From NCBI RefSeq assembly GCF_031843945.1, contig NZ_JAVTJJ010000003.1, forward strand, positions 62,001 to 126,000: a DNA stretch of 64,000 nucleotides, read 5' to 3'. Every line of letters begins with the position of its first letter. Position 1 is the first letter of the stretch. Origin of the DNA: Paracidovorax sp031843945. GTDB taxonomy: Bacteria > Pseudomonadota > Gammaproteobacteria > Burkholderiales > Burkholderiaceae_C. The notes beneath the pieces are model-generated. The model was not told the origin of the DNA, did no database searches, and was given only the letters and a program-made list of their open reading frames with translations. A program made the position numbers and the translations under genes. Shown here piece after piece: positions 14,877-23,597 of the stretch.

Positions 14877-17822
14877 ATGACCAAGACCCTGGTAATTGCA
14901 GAAAAACCGTCGGTGGCGCAGGACATCGTGCGTGCGCTCACGCCCGTGACGGGCAAGTTCGACAAGCACGAAGACCACTTCGAAAACGACCGCTACGTGG
15001 TCAGCAGTGCCGTGGGCCACCTGGTGGAGATCCAGGCGCCCGAGGAATTCGACGTCAAGCGCGGCAAGTGGAGCTTTGCCCACCTGCCGGTGATTCCGCC
15101 GCACTTCGACCTCAAGCCCGTGGACAAGACCAAGAGCCGCCTGAACGCGGTGGTCAAGCTGGCCAAGCGCAAGGACGTGACCGAGCTGGTGAACGCCTGC
15201 GACGCGGGCCGCGAGGGCGAGCTGATCTTCCGGCTGATCGAGCAGTACGCCGGCGGCGCCAAGGGCGGGCTGGGCAAGCCGATCCAGCGGCTGTGGCTGC
15301 AGTCGATGACGCCGCAGGCCATTCGCGACGGTTTCGACAACCTGCGCAGCGACCAGCAGATGCAGGGCCTGGCGCACGCCGCACGCAGCCGCTCCGAAGC
15401 CGACTGGCTGGTGGGCATCAACGGCACGCGGGCGATGACCGCGTTCAATTCGCAGGGCGGCGGGTTCTTCCTGACGACCGTAGGCCGCGTGCAGACGCCC
15501 ACGCTGTCGCTGGTGGTGGAGCGCGAGGAAAAGATCCGCAAGTTCATCAGCCGCGACTACTGGGAAATCCACGCCGGCTTTCATGCCGAAGCGGGTGAGT
15601 ACCTGGGCAAGTGGTTCGACCCGAAGTGGAAGAAGGGCGAAGACCCCGAGGCGCGGTCTGACCGCCTGTGGAACATCCACGACGCGCAGGCCATTGCCGA
15701 GGCCGTGCGCGGCAAGGCCGCCACCGTCACCGAAGAGAGCAAGCCCACCAGCCAGGCATCGCCCCTGCTGTTCGACTTGACCAGCCTGCAGCGCGAGGCC
15801 AACGGCAAGTTCGGCTTTTCGGCCAAGACCACGCTGTCGCTGGCGCAAAGCCTGTACGAACGCCACAAGGCGCTGACCTACCCGCGTACCGATTCGCGCG
15901 CGCTGCCGGAAGACTACGTGCCCGTGGCGCGCGAGACCTTCGGCATGCTGGCCACCAGCGGCATGCGGCACCTGGCGCCGTTCGCGCAGCAAGCGCTGGA
16001 CGGCAACTACGTGCGGCCGACCAAGCGCATCTTCGACAACAGCAAGGTCAGCGATCACTTCGCCATCATTCCTACGCTGCAGGCGCCCAGCGGCCTGTCG
16101 GAAGCCGAACAGAAGCTCTACGACCTGGTGGTGCGCCGCTTCATGGCGGTGTTCTTTCCCAGTGCCGAGCACATGGTCACCACCCGCATCAGCCAGGTGG
16201 TGGGCCACAGCTTCAAGACCGAAGGCAAGGTGCTGGTCAAGCCCGGCTGGCTGGCCATCTACGGCAAGGAAGCCGCCGATGAGGTGGAAGGCGCGCAGGC
16301 CGGCGACAAGGGCCAGAGCCTGGTGCCCGTGCAACCCGGCGAGATGGTGCGCACAGACTTCGCCGAAGCGCGCGGCCTGAAGACCAAGCCGCCCGCACGC
16401 TATTCAGAAGCCACGCTGCTGGGCGCCATGGAAAGCGCCGGCAAGCAGGTGGAAGACGAAGAGCTGCGCTCTGCCATGCAGGAAAAAGGCCTGGGCACGC
16501 CTGCCACGCGCGCGGCCATCATCGAAGGCCTGCTGACCGAAAAGTACATGCTGCGTGAAGGGCGCGAACTCATCGCCACTGCCAAGGCCTCTCAACTGAT
16601 GACGCTGCTGCGCGGGCTGGAGGTGGAAGAGCTGTGCCGCGCCGATCTGACGGGCGAGTGGGAATACAAGCTCGCCCAGATGGAAAAGGGCTTGCTCAGC
16701 CGCGAAGCCTTCATGCAGCAGATTGCCGCAATGACGGAGCGCATGGTCAAGAAGGCCAAGGAATACGACCGCGACACCATTCCGGGCGACTACGCCACGC
16801 TGGCCGCGCCTTGCCCCAACTGCGGCGGCGTGGTGAAAGAAAACTACCGCCGCTACGCCTGCGTGGGCAAGGCCGGCGACGGCAGCGATGCGTGCGGCTT
16901 CTCGTTCGGCAAGTCGCCGGCGGGACGCACTTTCGAGACCGCAGAGGCCGACCAGCTGCTGCGCGACCGCCGCATCGGCCCGCTGGAAGGATTCCGCTCC
17001 AAGGCGGGCTGGCCGTTCACGGCAGAAGTGGCGATCGTCAGGGATGAAGACGCCAATAACTTCAAGCTCGAATTCGACTTTGGCGACGACCGCGCGGCCG
17101 AGGAATCGGGCGAGCTGGTGGACTTTGGCGAGCAGGTCAGCCTGGGCGACTGCCCCATCTGCGGCGCGCCGGTGTTTGAACACGGCGCCAATTACGTGTG
17201 CAGCAAGTCGGTGCCCACCGCGGCGCAGCCCACGCCCAGCTGCAACTTCAAAAGCGGCAAGGTCATCCTGCAGCAACCCGTGGAGCGCGCCCAGATGAAC
17301 AAGCTGCTGGCCACCGGCAAGACCGACCTGCTGGACAAGTTCGTCAGCATGCGCACGCGCCGCGCCTTCAAGGCCCACCTGGCGTGGGATGCAGAGGCCG
17401 GCAAGGTCAACTTCGAATTTGCGCCCAGCAAGTTTCCGCCGCGCCCGGGTGCTGCCGCAAAAACCATAGCTGCCAAGGCAGGAAAGACGGGCGCTGCGGC
17501 CAAAAAGGCTGCCAAACCTGCCGCTGCCAAAAAAGCCCCGGCAGCCAAGACTGCCGCCGCCAAGGCGCCGCGCAAGCCCGCCGCTGGCAAGGCCCCCAGC
17601 GCCGAGCTGGCCGCCGTGATCGGCCCTGAGCCGGTTGCCCGGCCCGAGGCCGTGAAGAAGATGTGGGAATACATAAAGACCCACAACCTGCAGGACCCGA
17701 AAGACAAGCGCACCATCAACGCAGACGCCAAGCTGCGCGCCGTGTTCGGCAAAGACAGTGCGGGCATGTTCGAGCTGGCGGGCATTCTGGGCAAGCACCT
17801 GCAAGGAGACAGCAGCCAATGA
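14877..17822 (+). CDS. topB: DNA topoisomerase III with C-terminal SWIB domain
   Basis: Type IA topoisomerase, 981 residues against about 650 for E. coli TopB. The TOPRIM domain starts TKTLVIAEKPSVAQDIV and has NACDAGREGELIFRL; the catalytic tyrosine is Tyr335 in LTYPRTDSRALPEDY. After the core come two cysteine clusters (CPNCGG near residue 646, CPICGA near 759). A Lys/Ala-rich histone H1-like stretch follows (about 865-910: KTGAAAKKAAKPAAAKKAP). A SWIB/MDM2-type domain occupies about 915-978 (KKMWEYIKTHNLQDPKDKRT, INADAKLRAVFG). It relaxes negative supercoils and decatenates; the basic and SWIB parts probably add DNA or chromatin contacts. Its stop codon overlaps the start of a lipoprotein gene (ATGA). 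Confidence 0.95.
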   Translation: MTKTLVIAEKPSVAQDIVRALTPVTGKFDKHEDHFENDRYVVSSAVGHLVEIQAPEEFDVKRGKWSFAHLPVIPPHFDLKPVDKTKSRLNAVVKLAKRKDVTELVNACDAGREGELIFRLIEQYAGGAKGGLGKPIQRLWLQSMTPQAIRDGFDNLRSDQQMQGLAHAARSRSEADWLVGINGTRAMTAFNSQGGGFFLTTVGRVQTPTLSLVVEREEKIRKFISRDYWEIHAGFHAEAGEYLGKWFDPKWKKGEDPEARSDRLWNIHDAQAIAEAVRGKAATVTEESKPTSQASPLLFDLTSLQREANGKFGFSAKTTLSLAQSLYERHKALTYPRTDSRALPEDYVPVARETFGMLATSGMRHLAPFAQQALDGNYVRPTKRIFDNSKVSDHFAIIPTLQAPSGLSEAEQKLYDLVVRRFMAVFFPSAEHMVTTRISQVVGHSFKTEGKVLVKPGWLAIYGKEAADEVEGAQAGDKGQSLVPVQPGEMVRTDFAEARGLKTKPPARYSEATLLGAMESAGKQVEDEELRSAMQEKGLGTPATRAAIIEGLLTEKYMLREGRELIATAKASQLMTLLRGLEVEELCRADLTGEWEYKLAQMEKGLLSREAFMQQIAAMTERMVKKAKEYDRDTIPGDYATLAAPCPNCGGVVKENYRRYACVGKAGDGSDACGFSFGKSPAGRTFETAEADQLLRDRRIGPLEGFRSKAGWPFTAEVAIVRDEDANNFKLEFDFGDDRAAEESGELVDFGEQVSLGDCPICGAPVFEHGANYVCSKSVPTAAQPTPSCNFKSGKVILQQPVERAQMNKLLATGKTDLLDKFVSMRTRRAFKAHLAWDAEAGKVNFEFAPSKFPPRPGAAAKTIAAKAGKTGAAAKKAAKPAAAKKAPAAKTAAAKAPRKPAAGKAPSAELAAVIGPEPVARPEAVKKMWEYIKTHNLQDPKDKRTINADAKLRAVFGKDSAGMFELAGILGKHLQGDSSQ

Positions 17823-18055
17823 CCATTCACACCCCTTCAAAGCAACCCGCCGGCGCCCAGCGCAGCGCCCGCCACCCGGCCGGTGCCGTGCTGGCAGCGC
17901 TGGTCGCCGCGGCTGTGCTGAGCGGCTGCGGCGCCTTGGCGTCGTCCGCACGGCCCGCCAACGACGAGGCCACCGGCACGCGCCAGAGCGCGCCGAGCGG
18001 CGTCACCGTCTACGGTGACATCGACATGGGCGTGAGCTCGGTGCGCTCGCGCTGA
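17819..18055 (+). CDS. Small lipoprotein ending in a porin-like motif
   Basis: A 78-residue protein whose ATG overlaps the topB stop (ATGA), with AAGGAG about 11 bases upstream. It has a basic N-terminus, a hydrophobic stretch and the lipobox VLSGC with Cys37 as the lipid site, so the mature product is only about 42 residues. It ends with SGVTVYGDIDMGVSSVRSR, which closely resembles the first mature strand of Burkholderiales trimeric porins (VTLYGxxDxGV). No porin barrel follows. It may be a small periplasmic lipoprotein of its own family or a relic. The porin likeness is my reading and has not been tested. Confidence 0.65.
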   Translation: MTIHTPSKQPAGAQRSARHPAGAVLAALVAAAVLSGCGALASSARPANDEATGTRQSAPSGVTVYGDIDMGVSSVRSR

Positions 18056-18109
18056 TCGCACGCAGCGCAGCGTGGAACCCCAGCCGCTGCGGCGCCGCCC
18101 AAGCACCAG

Positions 18110-18133
18110 CAGTCGCAGTCGCAGTCGCAGTCG
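18110..18133. repeat. CAGTCG tandem repeat (4 units)
   Basis: Four perfect CAGTCG units lie in the gap between the small lipoprotein and the glycerophosphodiesterase gene, about 70 bases upstream of its start. The hexamer copy number could change by slippage and alter the leader length. Confidence 0.85.
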
Positions 18134-18203
18134 CTGGGGTGTCATGCCCCTGCCATGGTGCGCCCCTAGAGTCGTTCGTTTCGCTCCAAGAAAGACGACT
18201 CTC

Positions 18204-19205
18204 ATGAAGACCCTCCTGATGACAACCGCGCTGTGCCTGTCCACCCTGGGCCTGGCGGCCTGTGGCGGCAGCGACGGCGACGACAGCGGCAGTGCCGCCG
18301 CAGCAGCCCAACCCCAGGTCATTGCCCACCGCGGCGCCAGCGGCTATTTGCCCGAGCACACGCTGGGCGGCTACGAGCTGGCCATTCGCATGGGCGCGGA
18401 CTTCATCGAGCCTGACCTGCAGATCACCAAGGACGGTGCGCTCGTCGCCATTCACGACGACACGCTCAACCGCACCACCAACGTCGCCGCGCTGTTCGCG
18501 CAGCGCAATGGCGGCTACAAGGTGTCTGACTTCACCCTGGCCGAAGTGAAGACGCTGACCGTGGTGCCCACCAGCACCGGCAAGACCAGCTACCCCGGCT
18601 TCACCCCCAGCGCCCCCAACCCCTACGCCGTGCCCACCTTTCAGGAAGTGGTGAGCTTTGCCCGTCAGCAGGGCTTTGCCGTGGGCCGCGACGTGGGCCT
18701 GTACCCCGAAGCGAAGCAGGCCGACCCGGTGATGGAAGACGGCATTTTGAAAACGCTGAGCGACAACGGCTACAACGCGCGCAGCAAGGTCTTCATCCAG
18801 TCGTTCAGCGACGCCACGCTGCGCAGCCTGCGCACCAAGCAGACCGCGCAGAACAACAAGATGCCGCTGATCTTGCTGGGCGTAGCCACCGCCGCGCCGG
18901 ACGGCTCGCCCCGCGTGGGCATCGTGTCGGGCACCGCCGTGCGCACACTGACGCTGGCCGAAGCGGCCGGCTTCACCGAAGGCATCGGCCTGCTGATCAA
19001 TAACGCCACCTACCCCATCAGCAAAAGCTACATCGACCAGGCGCACGCCGCCGGCTTGAAGGTGCACGGCTGGACCTTCGCCCAGGCCGACGCCACCCTG
19101 GCCGCGGCCGACTTCCGCAAGTATCTGGACATGGGCATGGACGGCATGTTCGCCAACTACCCTGATCTGGCGGTGACGGCGCGCAATGCGTTCGTGAAGA
19201 AGTAA
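18204..19205 (+). CDS. glpQ: Glycerophosphodiester phosphodiesterase, lipoprotein
   Basis: Hydrolyses deacylated phospholipids to glycerol-3-phosphate and an alcohol. 333 residues. The signal peptide ends in the lipobox LGLAAC (Cys20), followed by a Gly/Ser/Asp-rich linker, so it is membrane-anchored in the periplasm. The GDPD TIM barrel begins IAHRGASGYLPEHTL, with metal and catalytic residues visible in FIEPDLQITKDG, AIHDDTLNRTT and LYPEAKQ. The C-terminal part MDGMFANYPDLAV is typical of periplasmic GlpQ. ATG 18204 is chosen because it begins the signal peptide. It follows topB and the small lipoprotein and is the last gene before the accessory islet. Confidence 0.92.
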   Translation: MKTLLMTTALCLSTLGLAACGGSDGDDSGSAAAAAQPQVIAHRGASGYLPEHTLGGYELAIRMGADFIEPDLQITKDGALVAIHDDTLNRTTNVAALFAQRNGGYKVSDFTLAEVKTLTVVPTSTGKTSYPGFTPSAPNPYAVPTFQEVVSFARQQGFAVGRDVGLYPEAKQADPVMEDGILKTLSDNGYNARSKVFIQSFSDATLRSLRTKQTAQNNKMPLILLGVATAAPDGSPRVGIVSGTAVRTLTLAEAAGFTEGIGLLINNATYPISKSYIDQAHAAGLKVHGWTFAQADATLAAADFRKYLDMGMDGMFANYPDLAVTARNAFVKK

Positions 19206-19321
19206 ACCCGACCGACAGCCCCGACTGAGCGGGCCGCGACAGACTTTTGCGCCCTGGTCGCAAGCGACGTCCGCATGGTGCCGCAGCACTTTCCGTACTG
19301 CGGCATCCACCCATTCACTTA

Positions 19322-19385
19322 TTGCTATAATTTTCATAGCTAGAAGCGCTTTATACATAAGCGCTACAGGCCATTTCAGCTTGTT
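19322..19385 (+). repeat. Palindromic repeat copy 3
   Basis: A well-preserved copy: GCTATAATTTTCATAGCT, then AGCGCTTTATACATAAGCGC and the tail CAGGCCATTTCAGCTTG. It lies in the 300-base gap between the phosphodiesterase gene and the NERD-helicase gene, at the left edge of the accessory islet. I see nothing else in this gap apart from the expected promoter region of the helicase gene. Confidence 0.88.
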
Positions 19386-19505
19386 TTTTGCGCGGCATGG
19401 TGCCGTCGACCTTGCCACTTCTTGGGGTAATCGTCAGGCAAGCATCAGGCAGCCTCGCTATAAGGTGCAACACAAAGATACACCCGAGAGAGGCTGAGGG
19501 ATGGA

Positions 19506-21320
19506 ATGGCAACGCTGATACCTGCCCTGGGCACCTGCGTGCCGCGCATGACGCCGGGCGAGCGCCGGCTGGGCGAGCGGCTGGAAGGCAAGCTCGAAGA
19601 CGACTACCTGCTCTGGTGGGACGTGCCCATCGGCCCCAAGCAGACGCGGCCCGACTTCGTGGTGCTGCACCCGCGCCGGGGCGCGTTGATCCTTGAAGTG
19701 AAGGACTGGCGGCTGGACACCATTCGCCGCGCCACGCGCGAATATTTTGAGATCGCGCCCGACGGCAACCCCAAGGTCGTCATGAGCCCGCTGCAGCAGG
19801 CGCGGCACTGCGCCATTCAGGTCGTGAACGCGCTGGAGCGCGACCCGCAACTGGTGCAGCCCGAAGGCCGCCACCAAGGCAAGCTGGCCTTTCCGTGGGG
19901 CCACGGCGTGGTCTTTACCAATATCAACCGCAAGCAGTTTGAAGACGCCGGCCTGGGCGACGCCATTCCGCCCCACCTGGCCATCTGCAAAGATGAAATG
20001 CTGGACAACGTGGACGCCGAAGCCTTCCAGCAGCGCCTGTGGGCCATGTTCCCGCATACCTTCGGCAGCAAAGGCGCCATCACACTGCCGCAGCTCGACC
20101 GGGTGCGGTGGATTCTGTTTCCGGAAGTGCGCGTGCAAATCCCGGCCGGACTGTTTGACGACAACGATGCCGACGCCCAACTGCCCGACATCATGCGGGT
20201 GATGGACATGCAGCAAGAGCAGCTGGCCCGCAGCCTGGGCGATGGGCACCGGGTGATCCACGGCGTGGCCGGCTCGGGCAAAACGATGATCTTGGGCTAC
20301 CGCGCTGAATACCTGGCCAAGGCCAGCACCCCCGCCAGCAAACCCATCCTCATCCTCTGCTTTAACGAGCCGCTGGGCGTGAAGCTGGCCAGCGCGATGG
20401 ACGCCAAAGGCCTGAGCGACCGCGTGCACGTGCGGCACTTTCACAGTTGGTGCCACCGCCAGCTGACCACCTACGGGCAGGCGCTGCCGCCCCAAGGCGG
20501 CGGCTTTTACGAAGGCCTGGTGGATCACGTCATTCGCGCCGTAGAGCGCAGCCAGGTCCCTGCAGGTCAGTACCAAGCGGTGATGATCGACGAAGGCCAC
20601 GACTTTGCGCCCGAATGGCTCAAGCTCATCACCCAAATGGTGGACCCCGCCACCAACAGCCTGCTGGTGCTGTACGACGACGCGCAGAGCATTTACGAAC
20701 GCGCGCGCAGCAAGCAGTTCAGCTTCAAAAGCGTAGGCATTCAGGCGCAGGGGCGCACCACCATCCTGAAGATCAACTACCGCAACACGCGGCAGATATT
20801 GCACACCGCCAGCCTGGTCGCCGCAGACCTGCTGACTGCGGACGACAAAGACGACGACGGCATCCCGCTGCTCAAACCCGTGAGCTGCGGGCGCGAGGGG
20901 CCTGCCCCCGTGATCATCCAACTGCCTACCCTGCGCGACGAAGCCTTTGCCATTGCGGACCACTTGGCGAGCGCGCACCAGGAGGGTTTTGCCTGGGGCG
21001 ACATGGCGGTACTGTGTGCGGACTGGAAAACCATGGATCTGTGTGCGAGTGCCCTGGCCCAACGCAAGCTGCCGCATCGCGTGCGTAAGAAGAGTGGGGA
21101 ATACCGGCCCGGGGTGGATGCGATTCAGGTGATGACCATGAAGGTCAGCAAAGGCTTGGAATTCCCGGTGGTGGCGCTGCCCGGAGTGGGGCATATGCCT
21201 GCAGCCGGGGAAAATGAGAAGGAAGCGGCGCGGGTGTTTTATGTGGCGGCGACCAGGGCGACACAGCAATTGTTTTTGGGAATTGGTGGCGATGGGGTTT
21301 TTGCAAAGCAATTTAGCTAA
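19506..21320 (+). CDS. NERD nuclease-like domain fused to UvrD-family helicase
   Basis: A 604-residue protein. Residues about 15-120 form a NERD domain with the nuclease-like signature PDFVVLHPRRGALILEVKDW (Asp, then Glu-x-Lys as in PD-(D/E)xK enzymes). An SF1 helicase follows: Walker A GVAGSGKT (about 252), MIDEGHDF as the DExx box (about 359), YDDAQSIY, INYRNTRQI, the motif-V stretch MTMKVSKGLEFPVVALPG (about 545) and RVFYVAATRATQQLF (motif VI, about 576). It is shorter than UvrD, so accessory subdomains are reduced. ATG 19506 is used; an ATG five bases earlier runs into a stop. It lies 25 bases upstream of an OLD-like gene with which it probably forms one system. Codon use is GC-rich until about the last 80 bases. 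Confidence 0.88.
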   Translation: MATLIPALGTCVPRMTPGERRLGERLEGKLEDDYLLWWDVPIGPKQTRPDFVVLHPRRGALILEVKDWRLDTIRRATREYFEIAPDGNPKVVMSPLQQARHCAIQVVNALERDPQLVQPEGRHQGKLAFPWGHGVVFTNINRKQFEDAGLGDAIPPHLAICKDEMLDNVDAEAFQQRLWAMFPHTFGSKGAITLPQLDRVRWILFPEVRVQIPAGLFDDNDADAQLPDIMRVMDMQQEQLARSLGDGHRVIHGVAGSGKTMILGYRAEYLAKASTPASKPILILCFNEPLGVKLASAMDAKGLSDRVHVRHFHSWCHRQLTTYGQALPPQGGGFYEGLVDHVIRAVERSQVPAGQYQAVMIDEGHDFAPEWLKLITQMVDPATNSLLVLYDDAQSIYERARSKQFSFKSVGIQAQGRTTILKINYRNTRQILHTASLVAADLLTADDKDDDGIPLLKPVSCGREGPAPVIIQLPTLRDEAFAIADHLASAHQEGFAWGDMAVLCADWKTMDLCASALAQRKLPHRVRKKSGEYRPGVDAIQVMTMKVSKGLEFPVVALPGVGHMPAAGENEKEAARVFYVAATRATQQLFLGIGGDGVFAKQFS

Positions 21321-21345
21321 CGCGGAATAAATTTAAGGAAAATAT

Positions 21346-23262
21346 ATGCTGCTAGGCATGGGTTTGAAGAACTACAAAGTTTATAAGAATGTCCAATTTA
21401 TACCTATTTCTTCGGGTGCTAGTTTCACCGCTTATCTTGGACCCAATGGAATTGGTAAGACCTCAATTTTCGAGGCGTTAGATAAATTTTTTAATGGTGG
21501 TGAATGGATAGCCAACAACGAGTCAAAGAAGGGCTCCGATGATTCGGCATTTGTTTCGCCGCTGTTTTTGATCCCCGTTGGCGACATTTCTTTGACAAAA
21601 AAAGAAAAGAGACTCGCCAGCTTAATTAGTGCATTTTTCTGGGATTTTTCCGGAACTCCTTACAATCCGTTTGTTAAATCTGTGATCGAAAGCATAGCCT
21701 CTGCAACCGCTATGGGCTACAACAAAGAATCGCACTATTTATTCTTGCTAGGAAATACCCACCAAACGAACGAAATTGAAATTCCATTCTTTGGCAATGA
21801 TATTAAGAAGGTTTTTGATCGGCATGCGGATGTTGAGTACGAAGAACTCGCAGACCTTCTGAAAAAAGTAAAATCGCATTATCGATACATATATCTTCCA
21901 GCTGAGGCTGATTCGTTGACATTTAGTCGAATGGAATCAATTTACATCAGGAAGTTGTTGGATGAGGATATTAAAAAGAAAATCCAAGAATCTATTAGCA
22001 AAAATAGTATTGAAGAAATTAACAAAAAACTCAAAGAATTTATAGATCAAATAAATAAGACACTGGACCAATATGTATATAAAGGCAAACGAAAAGATCA
22101 ATTAACAGCAAACGATCTTATTGAGAGGATTTTTTCTGCATATTTTGGGATAAAGGTTTTACACAAAAAGAACGGAGGAAGAGAAACAACCATAAAGGAT
22201 CTGAGTTCTGGCGAAAAGAGGCAGGCCTTGATCGATCTTTCTTACGCATTGATTTCGCGATCAAAGCTAAAGGAGTATCAGGTTATTCTGGCAATCGACG
22301 AGCCTGATGCATCCATGCACGTTGCTGCTTGTCATGACCAATTTGAAAAAATAGCCAGAATACCAACTCTGTGCACGCCTGCGCCACAAGTACTAATTAA
22401 TACTCACTGGTATGGTTTTCTTCCGGTAATTCGATCCGGTGTGGCGCATTCCTTATCCAGAGTCGCAAACGTAATTGAATTTTTTTCATTCAACTTGGAG
22501 AATTTTAGGGAATACATTAATCAAAATTATACAAAATCACATGGAAAATATCCGAAAGAGGTCGAGCTAAAAAGTTATCAGGACATGATTCAGTCCGTAG
22601 TTGTTAGCATGCTTCGTGATAAACCATATAACTGGATATTTTGCGAAGGCTTGTCTGACAAGATCTATTTAACCCACTATTTATCCGCACTAGTTGAGAA
22701 TAATAACTTGCGAATCGTTCCTCTCGGCGGATTTAAACAGGTTCGCCGCGTATACGACTACCTGTCAGCCCCGTTAAGCGACAAAGAAGCAGGCTTTAAA
22801 GGCAAAGCTCTATGCATCGTCGATACGGATGCCCAGAAGGAACATGTGGAACTTAGAAAAGACTCAAAAAATCTTTTCTTCAAACGCTTGGTGCGTGATG
22901 AGAGCAAATTGGAAGTAGTGGCTCATGATGCGGATAGTCAGCATAGTTTTCCAACCGAAATTGAATTTGCTTTGCGCGAGGAAGTCCTTATAAAACTACT
23001 TTCCTCCCCAGAACATCACAAGAACATGGAAAACTTCGCAGTTCTCCAAGAAATTGTCAAAACGGCATCCGTAACTCAAGGGTCAAATAATTTATATGAC
23101 TATATGAATCTTGGCCCAAAACAAAAAAAACAGTTAATGGACGATTTTTTTGATGTAGGCAATAACAAGGTTAATTTCGCCAACGCCTATATTGCGTGCG
23201 ATTCTGAAAAAATTTCAGAACCGAAGTGGATGGATGTAATAAGACAAATTATCAAGGGTTGA
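21346..23262 (+). CDS. OLD-like ATPase with C-terminal TOPRIM nuclease domain
   Basis: A 638-residue protein with an ABC/SMC-type ATPase and a TOPRIM domain, the OLD nuclease arrangement. The ATPase has the N-terminal lobe MGLKNYKVYKNV, Walker A LGPNGIGKTS (32-40), signature LSSGEKRQALIDL (about 286), Walker B VILAIDEPDASMH (about 315) and an NTHWYG H-loop. The TOPRIM part shows IFCEGLSDKIYL (Glu, about 431), GGFKQVRRV and CIVDTDAQ (DxD, about 491-494). AAGGAAA lies just upstream of the ATG. The gene is conspicuously AT-rich, with many AAA, AAT and ATT codons, unlike its neighbours, which indicates acquisition from elsewhere. With the helicase before it, it resembles Gabija (GajA/GajB) in reversed order. 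Defence function is inference. Confidence 0.85.
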   Translation: MLLGMGLKNYKVYKNVQFIPISSGASFTAYLGPNGIGKTSIFEALDKFFNGGEWIANNESKKGSDDSAFVSPLFLIPVGDISLTKKEKRLASLISAFFWDFSGTPYNPFVKSVIESIASATAMGYNKESHYLFLLGNTHQTNEIEIPFFGNDIKKVFDRHADVEYEELADLLKKVKSHYRYIYLPAEADSLTFSRMESIYIRKLLDEDIKKKIQESISKNSIEEINKKLKEFIDQINKTLDQYVYKGKRKDQLTANDLIERIFSAYFGIKVLHKKNGGRETTIKDLSSGEKRQALIDLSYALISRSKLKEYQVILAIDEPDASMHVAACHDQFEKIARIPTLCTPAPQVLINTHWYGFLPVIRSGVAHSLSRVANVIEFFSFNLENFREYINQNYTKSHGKYPKEVELKSYQDMIQSVVVSMLRDKPYNWIFCEGLSDKIYLTHYLSALVENNNLRIVPLGGFKQVRRVYDYLSAPLSDKEAGFKGKALCIVDTDAQKEHVELRKDSKNLFFKRLVRDESKLEVVAHDADSQHSFPTEIEFALREEVLIKLLSSPEHHKNMENFAVLQEIVKTASVTQGSNNLYDYMNLGPKQKKQLMDDFFDVGNNKVNFANAYIACDSEKISEPKWMDVIRQIIKG

Positions 23263-23354
23263 TTTGGGGAATCGTGTGCCGCAGCGCCAATCGCTGTGTA
23301 CGGTTTTGCAAGCATTAGGCAGGCTACTTGCGAGCGCGCTTGCTCGACTAGGTG

Positions 23355-23597
23355 TTAGGCATGCTGCATTTTTTCTGCGACCAGTTGGAGCGCGCGGCGT
23401 GGCGTCAGTCGTTGCAAAAACGAGGACTCGTCCAAAGACTTGCGCAGCCCGTCGATCCAGCCCCAGCAAATAGCGGCCACCACGCAATCGTCCCAAGTGA
23501 CGGTGGGTTGGCCGGTGGCCTTTTTGAAGATGCGCACCCAAAGCTCAGTCTCGCTGGCGTGGTTCACCCGCAGCCACGCGTGAATTGCACCTCTCAA
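23355..23597 (-). pseudogene. Broken YdeI/OmdA-family gene fragment
   Basis: Reading this strand gives HAWLRVNHASETELWVRIFK, VTWDDCVVAAICWGWIDGL and SFLQRLTPRR, which is the N-terminal region of the YdeI/OmdA family (small proteins linked to bacteriocin protection and cell-envelope stress). Right after TPRR the frame runs into unrelated residues and a stop. A shift of one base gives RSNWS, the expected family continuation, which then also degenerates. The family's usual start is missing too (only a TTG precedes). So it is truncated at both ends and frameshifted near 23395. It lies between the AT-rich OLD-like gene and the toxin-antitoxin pair and looks like debris of island turnover. Confidence 0.7.

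Noticed and set aside
23340..23375. GTTAGGC at an integron attC-like position after the AT-rich gene
   Set aside because: No matching upstream half-site or attC-type stem could be found, so the heptamer is probably chance.
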